A stretch of 64,000 nt of DNA from Antitrichia curtipendula (lineage: Eukaryota; Streptophyta; Bryopsida; Hypnales; Leucodontaceae). The notes beneath the pieces are model-generated. The model ran no database searches, was not told where the DNA came from, and worked only from the letters and a program-made list of their open reading frames with translations. This document shows, piece by piece, positions 51,322 to 63,334 of this stretch. The position numbers and the translations under genes were made by a program. Every line of letters starts with the position of its first letter. Position 1 is the first letter of the stretch. The DNA lies in NCBI GenBank assembly GCA_951230915.1, contig OX579635.1:17980001-18044000 (forward strand), in the 5' to 3' direction.

Positions 51322-54300
51322 ATGCCTCTTCCATATCCAAACTGCTTCTTAGGAAGAATAATTTGAATGGAATCAATATCATTGATGTTTGGAATTAGAT
51401 GACTCATAAGACACTATGCCTATGCACTCAAAAGAGACTGTCACTACCTGTTTGGGTATTCCGGTCAATGAGGACCGTTGATTGTGTTAACAAAAATCAG
51501 ACTCCCATGGAGCACCGTCGGTTCAAAAAAACAATCTGGGATACAGTAAAGATATGAATACGGATACAATACTAATATGGATAGATATACAGCTATATGT
51601 ACATATACAACTGCAAATAAATATACAACTATAGATATATATACCGATATGGGATATATCCCATATCGATTGCCAACCCCACCCCACCTCAAAATTACAA
51701 AGGGGTGGGAGGTGGAGGTGGGTGGGTGAAAAATAATTTTTAATTAATTTAATTTTTTAGTTTTTTTGAGCTCACCAAAGGAGGTAATTGGAAAAGTAAA
51801 TAAATTCGAATTTTTTATTTGTTTTTAGTGCATAGTGACATTCGTGTCACTATCTATGCACTCAAAAGAGGCAGTAGCTGCCTTCCTCAATGATGTAAGG
51901 TAAGGCATATTGCTAGCACAACCTTCCCGACCTTCCCGACTCTTCTGACCTAAGTGTACAGTGCCCTCCAAAAAGTAAGTAAGGTAACCCATGTGACTAT
52001 ATTGCATGAGTGATCTTTTCACATTCTACCTCTTATCTCAAATTCGCAAGCCAATCTGAAGAAGATTTTTGTGGATTTGGAAGTTGATGCTTTCAGGAAT
52101 GTAACGATGACTCACTTGCTAACGATGACTCACTAACGATGAATCAATAAACTAATGGGTTTTGCAGATTCCTGTTTCTGCAAAAACTTCGTAAAGGTTA
52201 CCTTACTTTCTAGAGGGCACTGTACAAGTACAATATAAGAACAGAACTAAACTGAACACGTTTCTCTGAAGTCCAAGAGGTACGAGGCGTTTACGTCCTC
52301 AGAAAGATAAAGCACCATCTTCATAACCAGAGCTTTGAATAGCAATATGAAACCCTTGTTGGGGCAAATACAATGGATCACAGACTAGCTTTTCGGCCCA
52401 ATATAACTCCTCTAACTTGACACGTCTCATCAAAATCAACCTGCCTCACCATGACGAAAATTCTCTAATAACAAGATCCGCTAAGATAAAGCAACATAGA
52501 GAGAACTGCTTCACAAAATCAAATTTGAGACAGGAACATGCTTCTCTCAATGCCTCTGAGAGGGTCAAGTAAACCACTGAGAACCTGTAGAGAAGAAAAT
52601 TGGAAAGATTGCATTGTTTTGTAACGGTGTAGATACCCTGCACTCAGGTTTGGCAAGCATGTGAGTGCTTCCATACACTGCACTAAGTCGGGCAAACCCC
52701 TGCAAAGCATCATGACCACATTTCTGAGGAATAAGGGTAAGGAGCAAGCCAACAGTCCAAAAATCACAGTAAACGCTTGGAAAAATGACGCCTGGACACG
52801 TTACTTATCTAATCCGTATGGGAACAAATTACAAATAAAAAAACTCTACCTTGGAAGCTAGTAGTCAAGTATAGGAAGTTCCAAAAACATACACCGATCA
52901 TTCAAAAAATAGGGCATAACTTCTTCTTTCTATTGCTGCATATCGTTACCTTCCGTGAAGATTACTAAATGATAAAATTTCAACTCCTATAGATATGAAG
53001 CTTCCACTATAGGCCATCTAAGCACTTACGAGGATAAGAACGGAAACTGATAAATTTATGCGCTTGAAGCAAGCGCATACAAACACCAGGAATACTATCT
53101 CACAATGCAAGAATCCGTGACATTGTATGCAGTAGGTCGGAGACACAAACCTGTGGCAGCTCTCCAAGCCCATACAGCGGGTAAATATACGGCGAGCCCC
53201 TTTGAAACCAGGCCATTGAGTCCGCGTAATACATATTTCAGACTATGGTCACGATTGATTCCACGAAGCTTAACATGAAGTTAAATACAGTCATAATCTC
53301 ATAGGCATTACCCATCATGCTTACTATTTGATATGACTCCATATCAAAAAAAACATTTATCTGGGAAGGAAATAGAACGTGCTGCGCAGAAAAACTTACC
53401 TTCACTCTCTGAACAGTGTCCAAAGCTGGCTCAGATAAGAATCGGTCATCTCGATGCAGTGCCAATGAATGATTCACAAAGTCGATGGTGTTGTCACCCA
53501 ATCCATATTTTCTGCAGCAGGATTATAAAGTGAGTCTTAGAACCATATGCAAAGAGTGGAGACTGAAACCTGGCAACCAACTGTATCTTTGCTTGGCCAC
53601 TTTTTCCAGGTAAGGAAGCGAGTCTACTTTAGAGTATGCAATTTGAAATTCTTAGGCTATCAAATGCCTTCAGTAACTTGCACTCGATAGTCAAAAGGTT
53701 TGCAGCGGAGTACGTTACTCGAAAAGCTCCTTCGTTGTGCATCAACGCAAATCCATGCCGTCAGGTGTTCTAGAGTCCTCGTCAAAACTCTGGACAAATA
53801 TAAAGAACTTACGAGCATGCCTCCTTTCGAAAATTCCCATCAAGGGAGATTTCAAAGCCTCCTAATCATTCGATGGAACTTTGTACATCTGTCCAATTTA
53901 CCATGAGCAAGATAAATATGGTGGATGCAGCATATATTCCAGAGACACCGTAATGTCTTCTAGATCATGTGAACCGAGCACACCAAGAACAGACCTCAGA
54001 GCTAAGAAAATTGAACTTGATATCACATGCAACAATTTATTCATTCACCAACAAGGAACATATAAGCTAATATTTCGAAATTAAAGAAGAATCACATTTT
54101 GCCATCTCTGAAATTCTCAAGTAAAAATTAATTGGTTCTCCATAGACGAGAGAAAGGAAAATGTTGAGACCACTCTTTCCCATATCGACAATCTGGCGAC
54201 GTATTCAGCTTTAGGAACCAAATCGCATTGCAATAAGCTTAAAATATGATAGAGAAATTCGGCAACATCGCTTGCTTTGCCAGTATCACCGAGAAATAGG

Positions 54301-55745
54301 TACAGAAGCTAGCTTTGACTTGCAGACAATTACAACGATGCAAAATTTGAATAAATCCGAGGACCAGTACCTTTCCCTGCTTGTATATGTAGCTGCCATC
54401 CACAGCCTTGAAAAATAGGTACTTCGTGACATCCGTGTGAATAAGAACTCTCGCAAGAGCGCCATTTGCCATCATGAACTGCAATTCAGACGTTGCATTA
54501 AAGCCTGCAGATGTGGTTTTCGATCTTAAGCACAGATCCATCACTCAACCTAACTTAGAACCTCATAAACAGAAAAACGAAACTCCGAATACCGTCATCT
54601 ATATTAACCGCTGAGAACGTGAACCTTGGAGGATACTACTTGCGTCACGTTCAAGTATCGTGACACATGTAGGAGTGTGACTTTGAAACACGTTTAGAGC
54701 TGTGGAGAGATCTTTGGGTACATGTGCCAGATCTGATAAGATCAAATTTTTATCACTATGTGTGAATTAAATTTGAAAGTGGGCGGTTGTAGAAAAGCCC
54801 ATTTCCACCTCAGGATCACTGGCCAGACAATTAACTAAGTCATGCTTACACCACTTGCTAATTGGAGGCCAACCCAGAATAAGAATAGAATAAATGTTGG
54901 GAACAAGGGTCGGTATAGACGGTTCACTAACGGTTTTGGTATCCTCTGCCTTATCTGAAGAAGATTTGTGGAATACTACAAGAGTTCCGTGGCCAAAAAG
55001 TTCATATTCGTGTTTGTGTCAGCACTTCTCGCAATGTTGATAACACTTAGGAAATGCAGAGCACCTTGGGAACCATGTTCAGTTGTAATCCTTGCTGGAC
55101 ACCCCAAATGCTGGAGGCTTTTCCTGACCCCTGAATTTCTGCTATAGCTGAGCAAAAAGCGACCAAGAAACACAGGGGTCAGCATGAGCTTTTCCCAGGT
55201 AAATTTGCGGCGAGTGAAGCTCGAGGTCACAGGAAACCACTCCTCTTTCGCTGCAGTATTCTAAGAGAAGTTAGGTCGACCCATGAAGTTCCCTCAAAAA
55301 AGAAAACTCAGAAAAGAAAATTAGGGCTCAGCGAGTGCTTCAGCATTTCATGATTGAGCTCTAAGGCGACTCCATTCTTTGCTTTCACAGCTTTAGGTAC
55401 ACCAAGATCTTGGGAAGCATCTTGGGATATGATCTCGGGATCTCTCACTATCACACTAGAGATAGAGCACCCTGGGAAAAATTCTAGATGGAGAGTTGTG
55501 AAGATGTGAGAGCTAATCATTTCAACACATAGAAGTGATGGGTGGCAAGGCCAACACATTCCATGACCTAAATTTCAATCGACATAAGCGAACTTCAGAT
55601 TCTCTCTTTTCACCTAACGCGAAAATCATAAAAGAAGCACTGGCAGAGCACCACGCACCTTCAGACCATCGACGGAAAGGAGACCGCTAAGAATGCTTTC
55701 TTTGAGGTCGGTGCCGAGCACAATCACGTCATACTGCTCATCCAT
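51322..55745 (-). pseudogene. Tandem pseudogene copy of Rab GDI
   Basis: Recognisable exon copies: 1 (55659-55745), 3 (55065-55147), 4 (54371-54478), 5 (53719-53888), 6 (53400-53511), 7 (about 53151-53232), 8 (52637-52699), 9 (52355-52440) and 10 in two pieces (about 51904-51949 and 51322-51410). Intron positions match the intact gene upstream, so this is a segmental tandem duplication, not a retrocopy. Damage visible: Gly13 to Asp in the GTGLKE motif; exon 2 not found; in exon 3 Trp to stop and a one-base deletion; two stops in exon 5; the exon 7 acceptor AG lost; a 16-base deletion in exon 9; exon 10 interrupted by about 490 bases; exons 11-13 not found. Exons 4, 6 and 8 remain open and keep E233, R240 and T248 equivalents, so decay is moderate. 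Transcription is unknown. Confidence 0.9.
51411..51903. mobile_element. Insertion interrupting exon 10 of the GDI pseudogene
   Basis: The two halves of exon 10 (encoding VRRVGKVGKVVLAI and MSHLIPNINDIDSIQIILP) are separated by about 490 bases absent from the intact paralogue. Near both ends of the insert the 17-mer CTATGCACTCAAAAGAG occurs as a perfect direct repeat (51420-51436, 51854-51870). TAAG is present at both host junctions and may be the target duplication. A perfect 24-base palindrome lies at 51645-51668. The element type is unidentified. Confidence 0.65.
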
Positions 55746-56603
55746 GGTGCAGTTGGCGCTGTCGATGAAAGAGAACGCTTAACGATGGGGCAAGCACCAA
55801 AGCTATACGCTGAAATCTCAACCGTCTTCAACAGCAGTAATTCTTCTGAAAGGAACAAGTATCTGGATAATTCACTGAATTCACTCTGAGTGATTCGATT
55901 GCCCGCATGCGTTTGATTAGATCGCAAATCGGAACTGTCAACAGCATTGGTTTCTTGACTTGACTATAATGATATGCATGTCTATTTACATTACCAAAAT
56001 CCTTGAAATAAGGAGAAGTCACAGCATCTAAAATTCTGTTTTGAAATATCACAGAAAATTGTCACTATAATGACTAGAAAATAAGGGAACTTCGGCATTC
56101 CTTTAATATTGTCACCTTCACGATGCATCATTCCGATGCACATGGAACTTCTGCCTCTGCGTAAAGAATTCAAACGAAAGAGACGCGGACAAAAGCATTT
56201 CAATCAATACTGTGCCGGAACACCTTCTCAAAGTAACCTGGAAGCCAGCGTGACCACATTGAGTTTCTATGCATGTAACTTTGACCTGCGCATAGAAGTC
56301 CTTTGAGCTCATACACAGCAAACGACATATTAGAGAAAGACATTGTGTACAAAGGGTACATAACAAATTTTTCAGCCACTTGGTGATGTCAAATGACCTG
56401 TCACCACGGTTGAGTATCAGTTGATGATACCACGACCATACCCAATAGGGCACTTCGATACAGAAAGGATGGCTGCTTACGCCATTGAATAAACATGTAA
56501 ATTGCCTAGCACAAAAGTAGTCGACAATAGAGCCACTCAGAGTGTATATCCAAGCTCTCACAATCTACTGAGAGAAAACACCTTTAGTATATAACAACCA
56601 CCA
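55746..56603. other. Intergenic: 3' region of GDI and 5' region of its pseudogene copy
   Basis: The 858 bases between the intact GDI stop and the pseudogene start hold a 147-codon minus-strand frame (56118-56561) that begins about 40 bases after the GDI stop. It shows no known protein character and most likely lies in the GDI 3' untranslated region. The spacer presumably also contains the duplicated promoter of the pseudogene. Confidence 0.45.
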
Positions 56604-59600
56604 CTACTCCTCCGAAGCGCTGGCAGCGCTCAAATCCACACTCAGATCCAGGTTCTGCATTAGACAACGACATCTATAAACGTCAGAAATCGGTTCACAA
56701 ATAAATTGATGATTTCAAAATTCACACGCTCCAAGATGTGAACTCGCAGGAAACACACAAACACCATTAGAGCAACAGAGACCCTGCGCTAAGCGAGAAT
56801 AAGTCCCGCAACTTGAGATTATCAGGTTCTACAAGGTAGATATGAAATGTGAAAAAAAACTTACCTTGCCAGTAATCCTTGTGTACATCGAGAGCACATC
56901 TTGTACTGTCGTCTCAAAATGGGTGGTTGGGTCGTAGCTCTGTAGTACGGAAACAGAAATTAATATAATCCAAATATTCACAAAAGATGAAAACAGTATC
57001 AGGAAATTGTACCAACACTAACGGGACCACACGATAATGGAAAGCAATATTTTATGATTAAAGTATTACGAGTAAAGACCTTGGGTACATTGAAACTGGA
57101 CGGTGCAAGTGCAGTGAACCGCTGCCGTCCAGGAACAGAGCTTCAAAAAATTGATGAGTAATTGGTACCTTGGAAATGAAGCAGTTGTCGAGGGACGAAT
57201 CGTTGACTGGTTCGTACATGTCGTACATGTCAATTATCTTCTCATCCACATGTCCCAGTAGCGCAAGCCCTGGCTCAAGCTCAGCCTCGGGGTTGTCTGT
57301 CTCCACTTCTGCTGAAACAAATGCAATGTACTTGCCCTTGGGAGCGACGTTGTGCGAATGGGAACAACAGAACACATACCTGGCAGGGAGTCTCAGAACG
57401 TCAATTCCACATAAAGAGTAGAGACACCGGATGAATGCAGTTCCAGGAATTCAAAAAATTCTCAGTCAAGTAACCGGATGTGAAGGGCTTTTTAAGTTCT
57501 GGAAAATTTAGAAGAATCCAAATGGTTCCAAATCATCAGCTATGAGACTTACATATCCGATCTGCGGCCAAGTTGCTTCTGTGGTAAAATAATTTGAACT
57601 GAATCGGAATCACCGGTGTTAGGAATTGGATGGCTCATAAAGCAGATGGCACGCACGACCTTCCCAACCTTCTTCACCTGAAGAAACAGCAAAGTTGACA
57701 CATCAGCAAAAGTTCTCGAGGAATTCCAAAATCAATTGTTGGAAACTTTCTCAAATATTTGAATTGACCACATACCTTGTTGGGCAAATATGAAGGGTCA
57801 CAGACAACTTTCTTAGCCTTCGCTGTCTCACCCTCAGAGGTAACTCCACGGACTGAACCCATCTCATCAAATTCAACCTAAGTAATGACGAGTCAAGACC
57901 ACGGGAATTAGCTTTTGGTGACGTGAATGAATTAAAAGAATTGACACAACAGCATAAGATGCAATAATACGAACAAAAAAGAATCTCATAAATATTTTTG
58001 TACCTTGCATTCAGGTTTGGCAAGCATGTAGGTTCCTCCGTACACAGCACTAAGGCGAGCAAATCCCTGAAAACCACGATTTTCCAGACGCCCAGGTGAG
58101 AAATTGTATGAGCATCAAATCAATCACTTAGTGCACAATCAATGGTGAAATCCTTTAAAAACAATGAAAGAGCCCTCACCGCAATCAACACAGACTTTAA
58201 CCAAATCATGACATAACCAGTGATAATAAGGCAATGCTGTCCACCTTAAATAACCCTACCCATCCTAAAACTTTAATTACAAACCTGTGGCAACTCGCCG
58301 AGACCATAGAGTGGATAGATGTACGGTGACCCCCCCTGGAACCGGGCCATGGACTCAGCATACAACTGCACCAATACAAGACTATACTATGTTAATGGCG
58401 GCAAAGGACAAAACAATATCACCGCCCCAGAAGAACCCTAAATCTTTGTGAAGATTTAGAGTCTGATGAGAATAAGTTAACAGTAGTGCAATACAGTGCA
58501 GATATGAGGCGAGGCTAACCTTCACTCTCTTCACAGTATCCAAAGCCGACTCAGACAAGAATCGGTCATCACGGTGCAACGCCAAAGAATGTCCAATAAA
58601 GTCAATGGTGTTCCCATCCAGTCCAAACTTGCTGCATTACAAATTATATAATGAGTTCAAGAGTCTGACAGGACCACTCATAAAAATATTATTTAAGGTC
58701 GGACCATAAATCCTCAAACAACCGCGTTTAATACTCCAGAACTCATAACGACAGCCCACACGATGATGTCCGCAAATATCATGAAGCAAATAAACAGATA
58801 TATAAATTTGGGTCAAGGTACCGTACTCAAAAAGCTCCTTCCCTGTAACTCTCCGCAAGTCCATTCCTTCATGTGTTTTGATATCCTCCTCCTCGTAGTT
58901 CTGGACAAAGATGAAAAACTTGCGAGCACGTCTCTTCTCAAATAGTCCCATCAAGGGAGACTTCAATGCCTCGACATCATTGGATGGAACTTTGTAGACC
59001 TGTGGTCACATTGACAGAACTCAGCTTTGCGGACTATGTTCATGATATCTCTGTTAAGAAAAGTCCATTTAAATCATCATGTCTAGAATCCTACAAGAGA
59101 TACGAACGTAACAGAAAAATATAAGAACAACCAAAATCATTTAATATGTAAGAATATTCAAATACAAACCTTTCCTTGCTTGTAAACGTAGCTCCCGTCC
59201 ACAGCCTTGAACAATAGGTATTTAGTAACATCCGTGTGGATGAGAACTCTCACAAGAGCGCCGTTTGCCATCATAAACTGTATTGAAAGAATGAACGTGC
59301 ATTAAATCCGAAATAAGTATCAAGATGTACCTCTTTGTAACATATCAGATCTTTCTATACCGTCGAAGTATACAACGTTGTTCTCCTCTAAATAAATGGT
59401 ACAATGTCAGAAGCACTCAATAGATATAATTTCCAGGTCACATGCAAAACTTGACCATTGTTATGCCACAACCATAAGAATGTATACAGCATCAACGGTG
59501 TGATATTCCCGAAGTCAAGTCGAAATACCTTAGGAACCATATCCACATTGTACTCTTTGCTCGAGCCTAGAAAGGCTGGCGGTTTCTCATCTCCTTTGAA

Positions 59601-60935
59601 CTTTTGCCATAACTGAAACAACAGAAACAACAGAAACAAAACAAAATCGATGACTATGGAAGGATCCTCAAAATGGACGAAATAGACAAACAAGTCCAAA
59701 GACAATTCCAATACTCATAAAACTATTCGTCAAGTTGTATCCAGACAATAATTCTTCTCAGGAGACTAAATTAGGTCAAGAAGACACAATCCTCGATCAT
59801 AACGTCCTCAATCTTGGTAAAAAAAAAAAGTTCATTCGCACCCAAAATCACAAATTGAACCCCGAAGTGTTCAAATGGTCAAAAGTAACCACTTCCATTG
59901 CTATAGGGGTGAAACAAATCACGTACGAAGCTTCAACGGAAGCAAGACAAATATGTAACAATATGAAACGAATCATGCCCTAAATTTTAGAAATCTGTTC
60001 CAAAAGTTACTATAATCTCTACTAGCAGACAAAGTGGGATTCCTATTATTAGAATGGGCAAGAAGGGGGGAAATCCTGAACGACCATACACATAGAATAA
60101 TCTACTGTTCTGCCCCATCCGAGGAACAAGTGAACAGAATGTGGCTTTTAATCTGTAATAAAACCAACTAGGCCATTCGCGATCCCCATATTCTAAATGA
60201 GAGTATGAATACAACAAAGCCAAACCATGAAATCATAGACGTAAACAACGATCCACCATCACGAATAGAAAGATCAAACTAATGAACAACCCCAACGCAA
60301 ACAGAATTTCAAATGTTCAATTCGCACTCACCTGGTTCAAGTTCAGAGAAGCGGCAGCTCCACCATAGTAGTCATTCCTGTCCATATGAAGCACCTGCAC
60401 AAAAATATAACAACAACCCCAAGATGATCATCATCATCATCCACTTAAAAGCATCCCCGATCGCGAGCAAATCCCACAGTCACCAACACCGCCTCTCCAA
60501 AATCCTAGTCTAACTCTCCAGGTCTCCACCTAGAGAACACATTCCTCAACTCCCTTTCATTAGGCCATCAGTGTGGATGCCCTAATGTCAGATGCCTGCT
60601 AAAATGTGACACCACCAATTGCGCATCTATCCCAGTGCCAGTACACCCTTCCACATCCACCCATCTTCGAATCCCGTCTCCAATTCCCCTCCAAACCCGC
60701 CTCCACTTCTAAACCTAACTCCACATTTTTAGGTCTCACATACATGCAACCTCACCTCTACACTACCCCCTGTCAAGACAGAGACCGATCGGGTAGTAGG
60801 ACCCTAGATCTTTCTAAGTTTCCAAGGAGAGTGGAGTCAGGGAGTGACCTTGAGCCGATCCACGGAGAGGAGTCCGCTGAGGATACATTCCTTGAGTCCG
60901 GTGCCGAGCACAATGACATCATACTCTTCATCCAT
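56604..60935 (-). CDS. GDI: Rab GDP dissociation inhibitor (GDI), 13 exons, complete
   Basis: Exons: 60849-60935, 60332-60394, 59529-59612, 59170-59277, 58827-58999, 58520-58631, 58285-58365, 58004-58066, 57776-57877, 57553-57677, 57169-57379, 56865-56939, 56604-56654. All introns are GT-AG and the joined frame gives 444 residues, the usual plant GDI length. GDI binds prenylated GDP-bound Rab GTPases, extracts them from membranes and recycles them through the cytosol for vesicle traffic. Features: N-terminal [23 protein letters not shown] with Tyr39; the Rab-binding platform [20 protein letters not shown] with Glu233, Arg240 and Thr248 at the numbers known from bovine [19 protein letters not shown]; and the plant-type tail [14 protein letters not shown]. 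The start sits in a good context (A at -3, G at +4). Oddity: residue 27 is Arg where the pseudogene and most relatives have Gly. Confidence 0.97.
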
Positions 60936-61243
60936 GGTTGGTGCGCGTACGAGCTTGAGAAGCGAGTGAGCAGCAACAGTAGCAAGGGTGAGAAAGATCA
61001 AGGAAGAGGAGCAGGAGGAGCTAGATCTAGGGGAGAATTCGACAAATGAGAGGAGACTTGGTGTGCGAGAGAGACAGCCAGAGGCAGCAAGGGCAAGGAA
61101 AGGAATGGAAGGAAAGGAGAGCAAAATGGCCGCGGTTGGGGAGAGCAAAATCAGGGGTCCTCACATGCCAACTCAGCTGCCAGCTCATCCAACCGTCCCT
61201 ACTGTCATTTTTTGGGCACTGCACCGGATTTCACTGATCAAAA
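60936..61243 (-). promoter_or_regulatory. GDI leader and core promoter region
   Basis: Upstream of the GDI start the coding-strand sequence is pyrimidine- and CTC-rich, typical of plant 5' leaders, and contrasts with the AT-rich repeats that begin at about 61244. An upstream ATG at 61146-61148 is in frame with the GDI start with no intervening stop, so a 71-residue extension is theoretically encodable. No obvious TATA box was found. Confidence 0.5.
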
Positions 61244-61423
61244 TTTAACCCTTAAATGCCGCTAAGGACATTTTTTGTCCGATGGATAACAAAGAACCCT
61301 TCTAGTACGACGAAAGTGCAACTATTTATCTTCAAAATTTTGTTGTGAAAAGTGGAGGTCTTCTATAATTGGTAGTCACTATTGTAATCAAAGGAATGAT
61401 TTCCACAAACATTGGTCCGTCCT
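61244..61423. mobile_element. Possible short or truncated TTAA-type element
   Basis: TTAACCCTTAAATGCCG near 61245 resembles a left end of subfamily C, but the sequence runs only to the TTAA of the next element at 61424. It is probably a remnant inserted just upstream of the GDI promoter. Confidence 0.35.
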
Positions 61424-62360
61424 TTAACCCCTAAAATCCCATAGTCCCTCAGGGGACAAAATGGACCTCGGGTAGGCTCCTGCGGTCTCAATATTTTTTG
61501 TGATTTTCTGAAGAATTTTTTCTGTGATGATAGAAAATTACATTAGCTTCCCAAAAATGTAATTTTTATTTCAACCGGTGCCCAGGTGCAAAAGTTATGG
61601 CACAAAACCTCCAAATTTTAGTTTGGCGGGCAGAAAAAATCCTCAAAATAACTTTAAAATTAAAAAAAAAAATCTAATTTGTTTCATAAAGATTTTATTT
61701 TTATTTACATGGGAAGCTTTGATTCATTCCATTTGGATTTGTTATGCAAAAGTTATGGTCAATGTTATTTTTCAGGCAATTAGAGCATCTTTTTGAAAAA
61801 ATAAATTGTAGGATTCATTTTTGAATTCAATTTTAACAACTTTAAAACAAAAAAGTTTCACAAGGTCAAGATTTCTTGCTAGAATAATCTCACCATTGAG
61901 ATTAGTAGAATTTAAATTCTATCTTAGAGCTATTAATGATTTAAATTTTCCTTCAATTTTAAACCTACTTCTACTTAACAATTTTTTGATGAGTGAAAAC
62001 TAAGTGTGTTTAAAATTAAAAAAATTCTAGATTTTCAACTCAATTCTTCATCATATAAAATTAGAAATTCAAAATTATTAGAGCAAAAAATTTAAGTTAA
62101 AAAGGTCCAAAGCCAAAAAAATGTAGTTGAGCAAGGTACAAAAAAAACTAGATTCCTTCACTTTAAATGCAAATATCTTGCATTCTACACAGTTAAATTT
62201 TTGAAATTTCTTCTACACATTCTTACACTAGTTTAGTACATGATCCTACGGTTAAATATGCAAAAAAAACATTAAACTTTTTCTTTTTGCTCTTTGCTCT
62301 AGAAATGGCAGTTTTGAGTGGTATTTGATGGAAAAATGGCCTTGGGACTTTAGGGGTTAA
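61424..62360 (+). mobile_element. TTAA-bounded element, subfamily A (937 bp, reference copy)
   Basis: Ends: TTAACCCCTAAAATCCC and GGGACTTTAGGGGTTAA. The subterminal palindrome GTCCCTCAGGGGAC lies at 61453-61466. Interior: GCAAAAGTTATGG twice (61589 and 61747), TGGCGGGCAG, GAAGCTTTGATTCATTCCAT, the core module near 62168-62265 and a right part with CTAGAAATGGCAGTTTTGAG. It contains about 240 bases (61810-62050) also present in the truncated 39040-39669 copy but not in the shorter A copies. It is noncoding. Confidence 0.88.
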
Positions 62361-62692
62361 GGATTAATCCCTAAAAGATGGACCCACAGTCCACGGATTT
62401 AAGCTTCACCTCTATTTGTTGCCATTTATTAACTAAATATAAATGAAACCTTTTATGTTTATTTTTCAAGATGAAACTCCATGTTTTCAATAAGTGCTAA
62501 AAATTTCAGATTTTTTATAGATAATTTCAAATTATGATGAGTTTTTTTTAAAGAAAAAGTGAAGAAAATTGATATCAAATACAAAATATGCTCAAAGATT
62601 TTGAAATATTGAAAAAGGTGTATTTTGTAGATCACTAAATTTTATTTTATTTTCTGGCCACTATCTAGGAACTTGCGGCCTTGTTTAGGACC

Positions 62693-63320
62693 TTAACCCC
62701 TAAATGCCCGAGGAACCAAATTTTGGTGTCGACAATACCTTGATGTTAAATACAACCTAAGCAAGTTACTATTTTTAGTAGTTTATATTTTTAAATATTC
62801 TTTTTGAAGTCTTATTTTAGCATTAAATATGATTTTCTATTCAAGATTTTGTGCAAGGGTGTCCATTTCAATTTTGACTTTCTATAGTGTTGAGGGCTAT
62901 TAGAAATAAGCCTCAAATACACTAGATCTTGGAGAAAAAATCACATTAGAAATTCATTTTTAAAAATTGTAGAGTAAATTTTAGCAAGCCATAAATTGAT
63001 TGGAATTAAGCATGTTAGGCCCTTTATCCTCATATTTTTTTGTTGAACAACTTTTTAGATTTGACATGTGAAAAGAAGATTGAAAGACTTCAAATCACTT
63101 TTGCAATTTTAACACCCTCATGATCAAACATTATAATCTTTCAATCCGTAGGTGATATGGTTGTGTTTTCTTTTCCTATAGGATCTCTAATATGTCTAGT
63201 TTGAATTCGTACAGTTACAATTAAAAAAAATTTGACACAACTTATTAAAATACTAGATTTTTGTTCACTATAGAACAAATTCCTAGAAGCTCAAAAAAGG
63301 CTTGGGCATTTAGGGTTTAA
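62693..63320 (+). mobile_element. TTAA-bounded element, subfamily C (628 bp)
   Basis: Ends: TTAACCCCTAAATGCCC and GGGCATTTAGGGTTTAA. It is colinear, in inverted orientation, with 27471-28117, including TTTTGTGCAAGGGTGTCCAT and the core-like module TATAATCTTTCAATCCGTAG near 63130. It has no coding capacity. Confidence 0.85.
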
Positions 63321-63334
63321 TCTCATCTAATGGC

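Noticed and set aside
51322..55745. Calling the second GDI copy a functional gene
   Set aside because: Stops in exons 3 and 5, frameshifting deletions in exons 3 and 9, a lost acceptor and missing exons 2 and 11-13 make a working GDI implausible.
56118..56561. 147-codon minus-strand frame just after the GDI stop
   Set aside because: Its composition is Cys/Ser/Leu-rich with no domain, and it starts in what should be the GDI 3' untranslated region. It is best explained as chance.
60606..61049. 147-codon plus-strand frame overlapping GDI exon 1
   Set aside because: It is antisense to the confirmed GDI exon 1 and leader, and shows no family resemblance.
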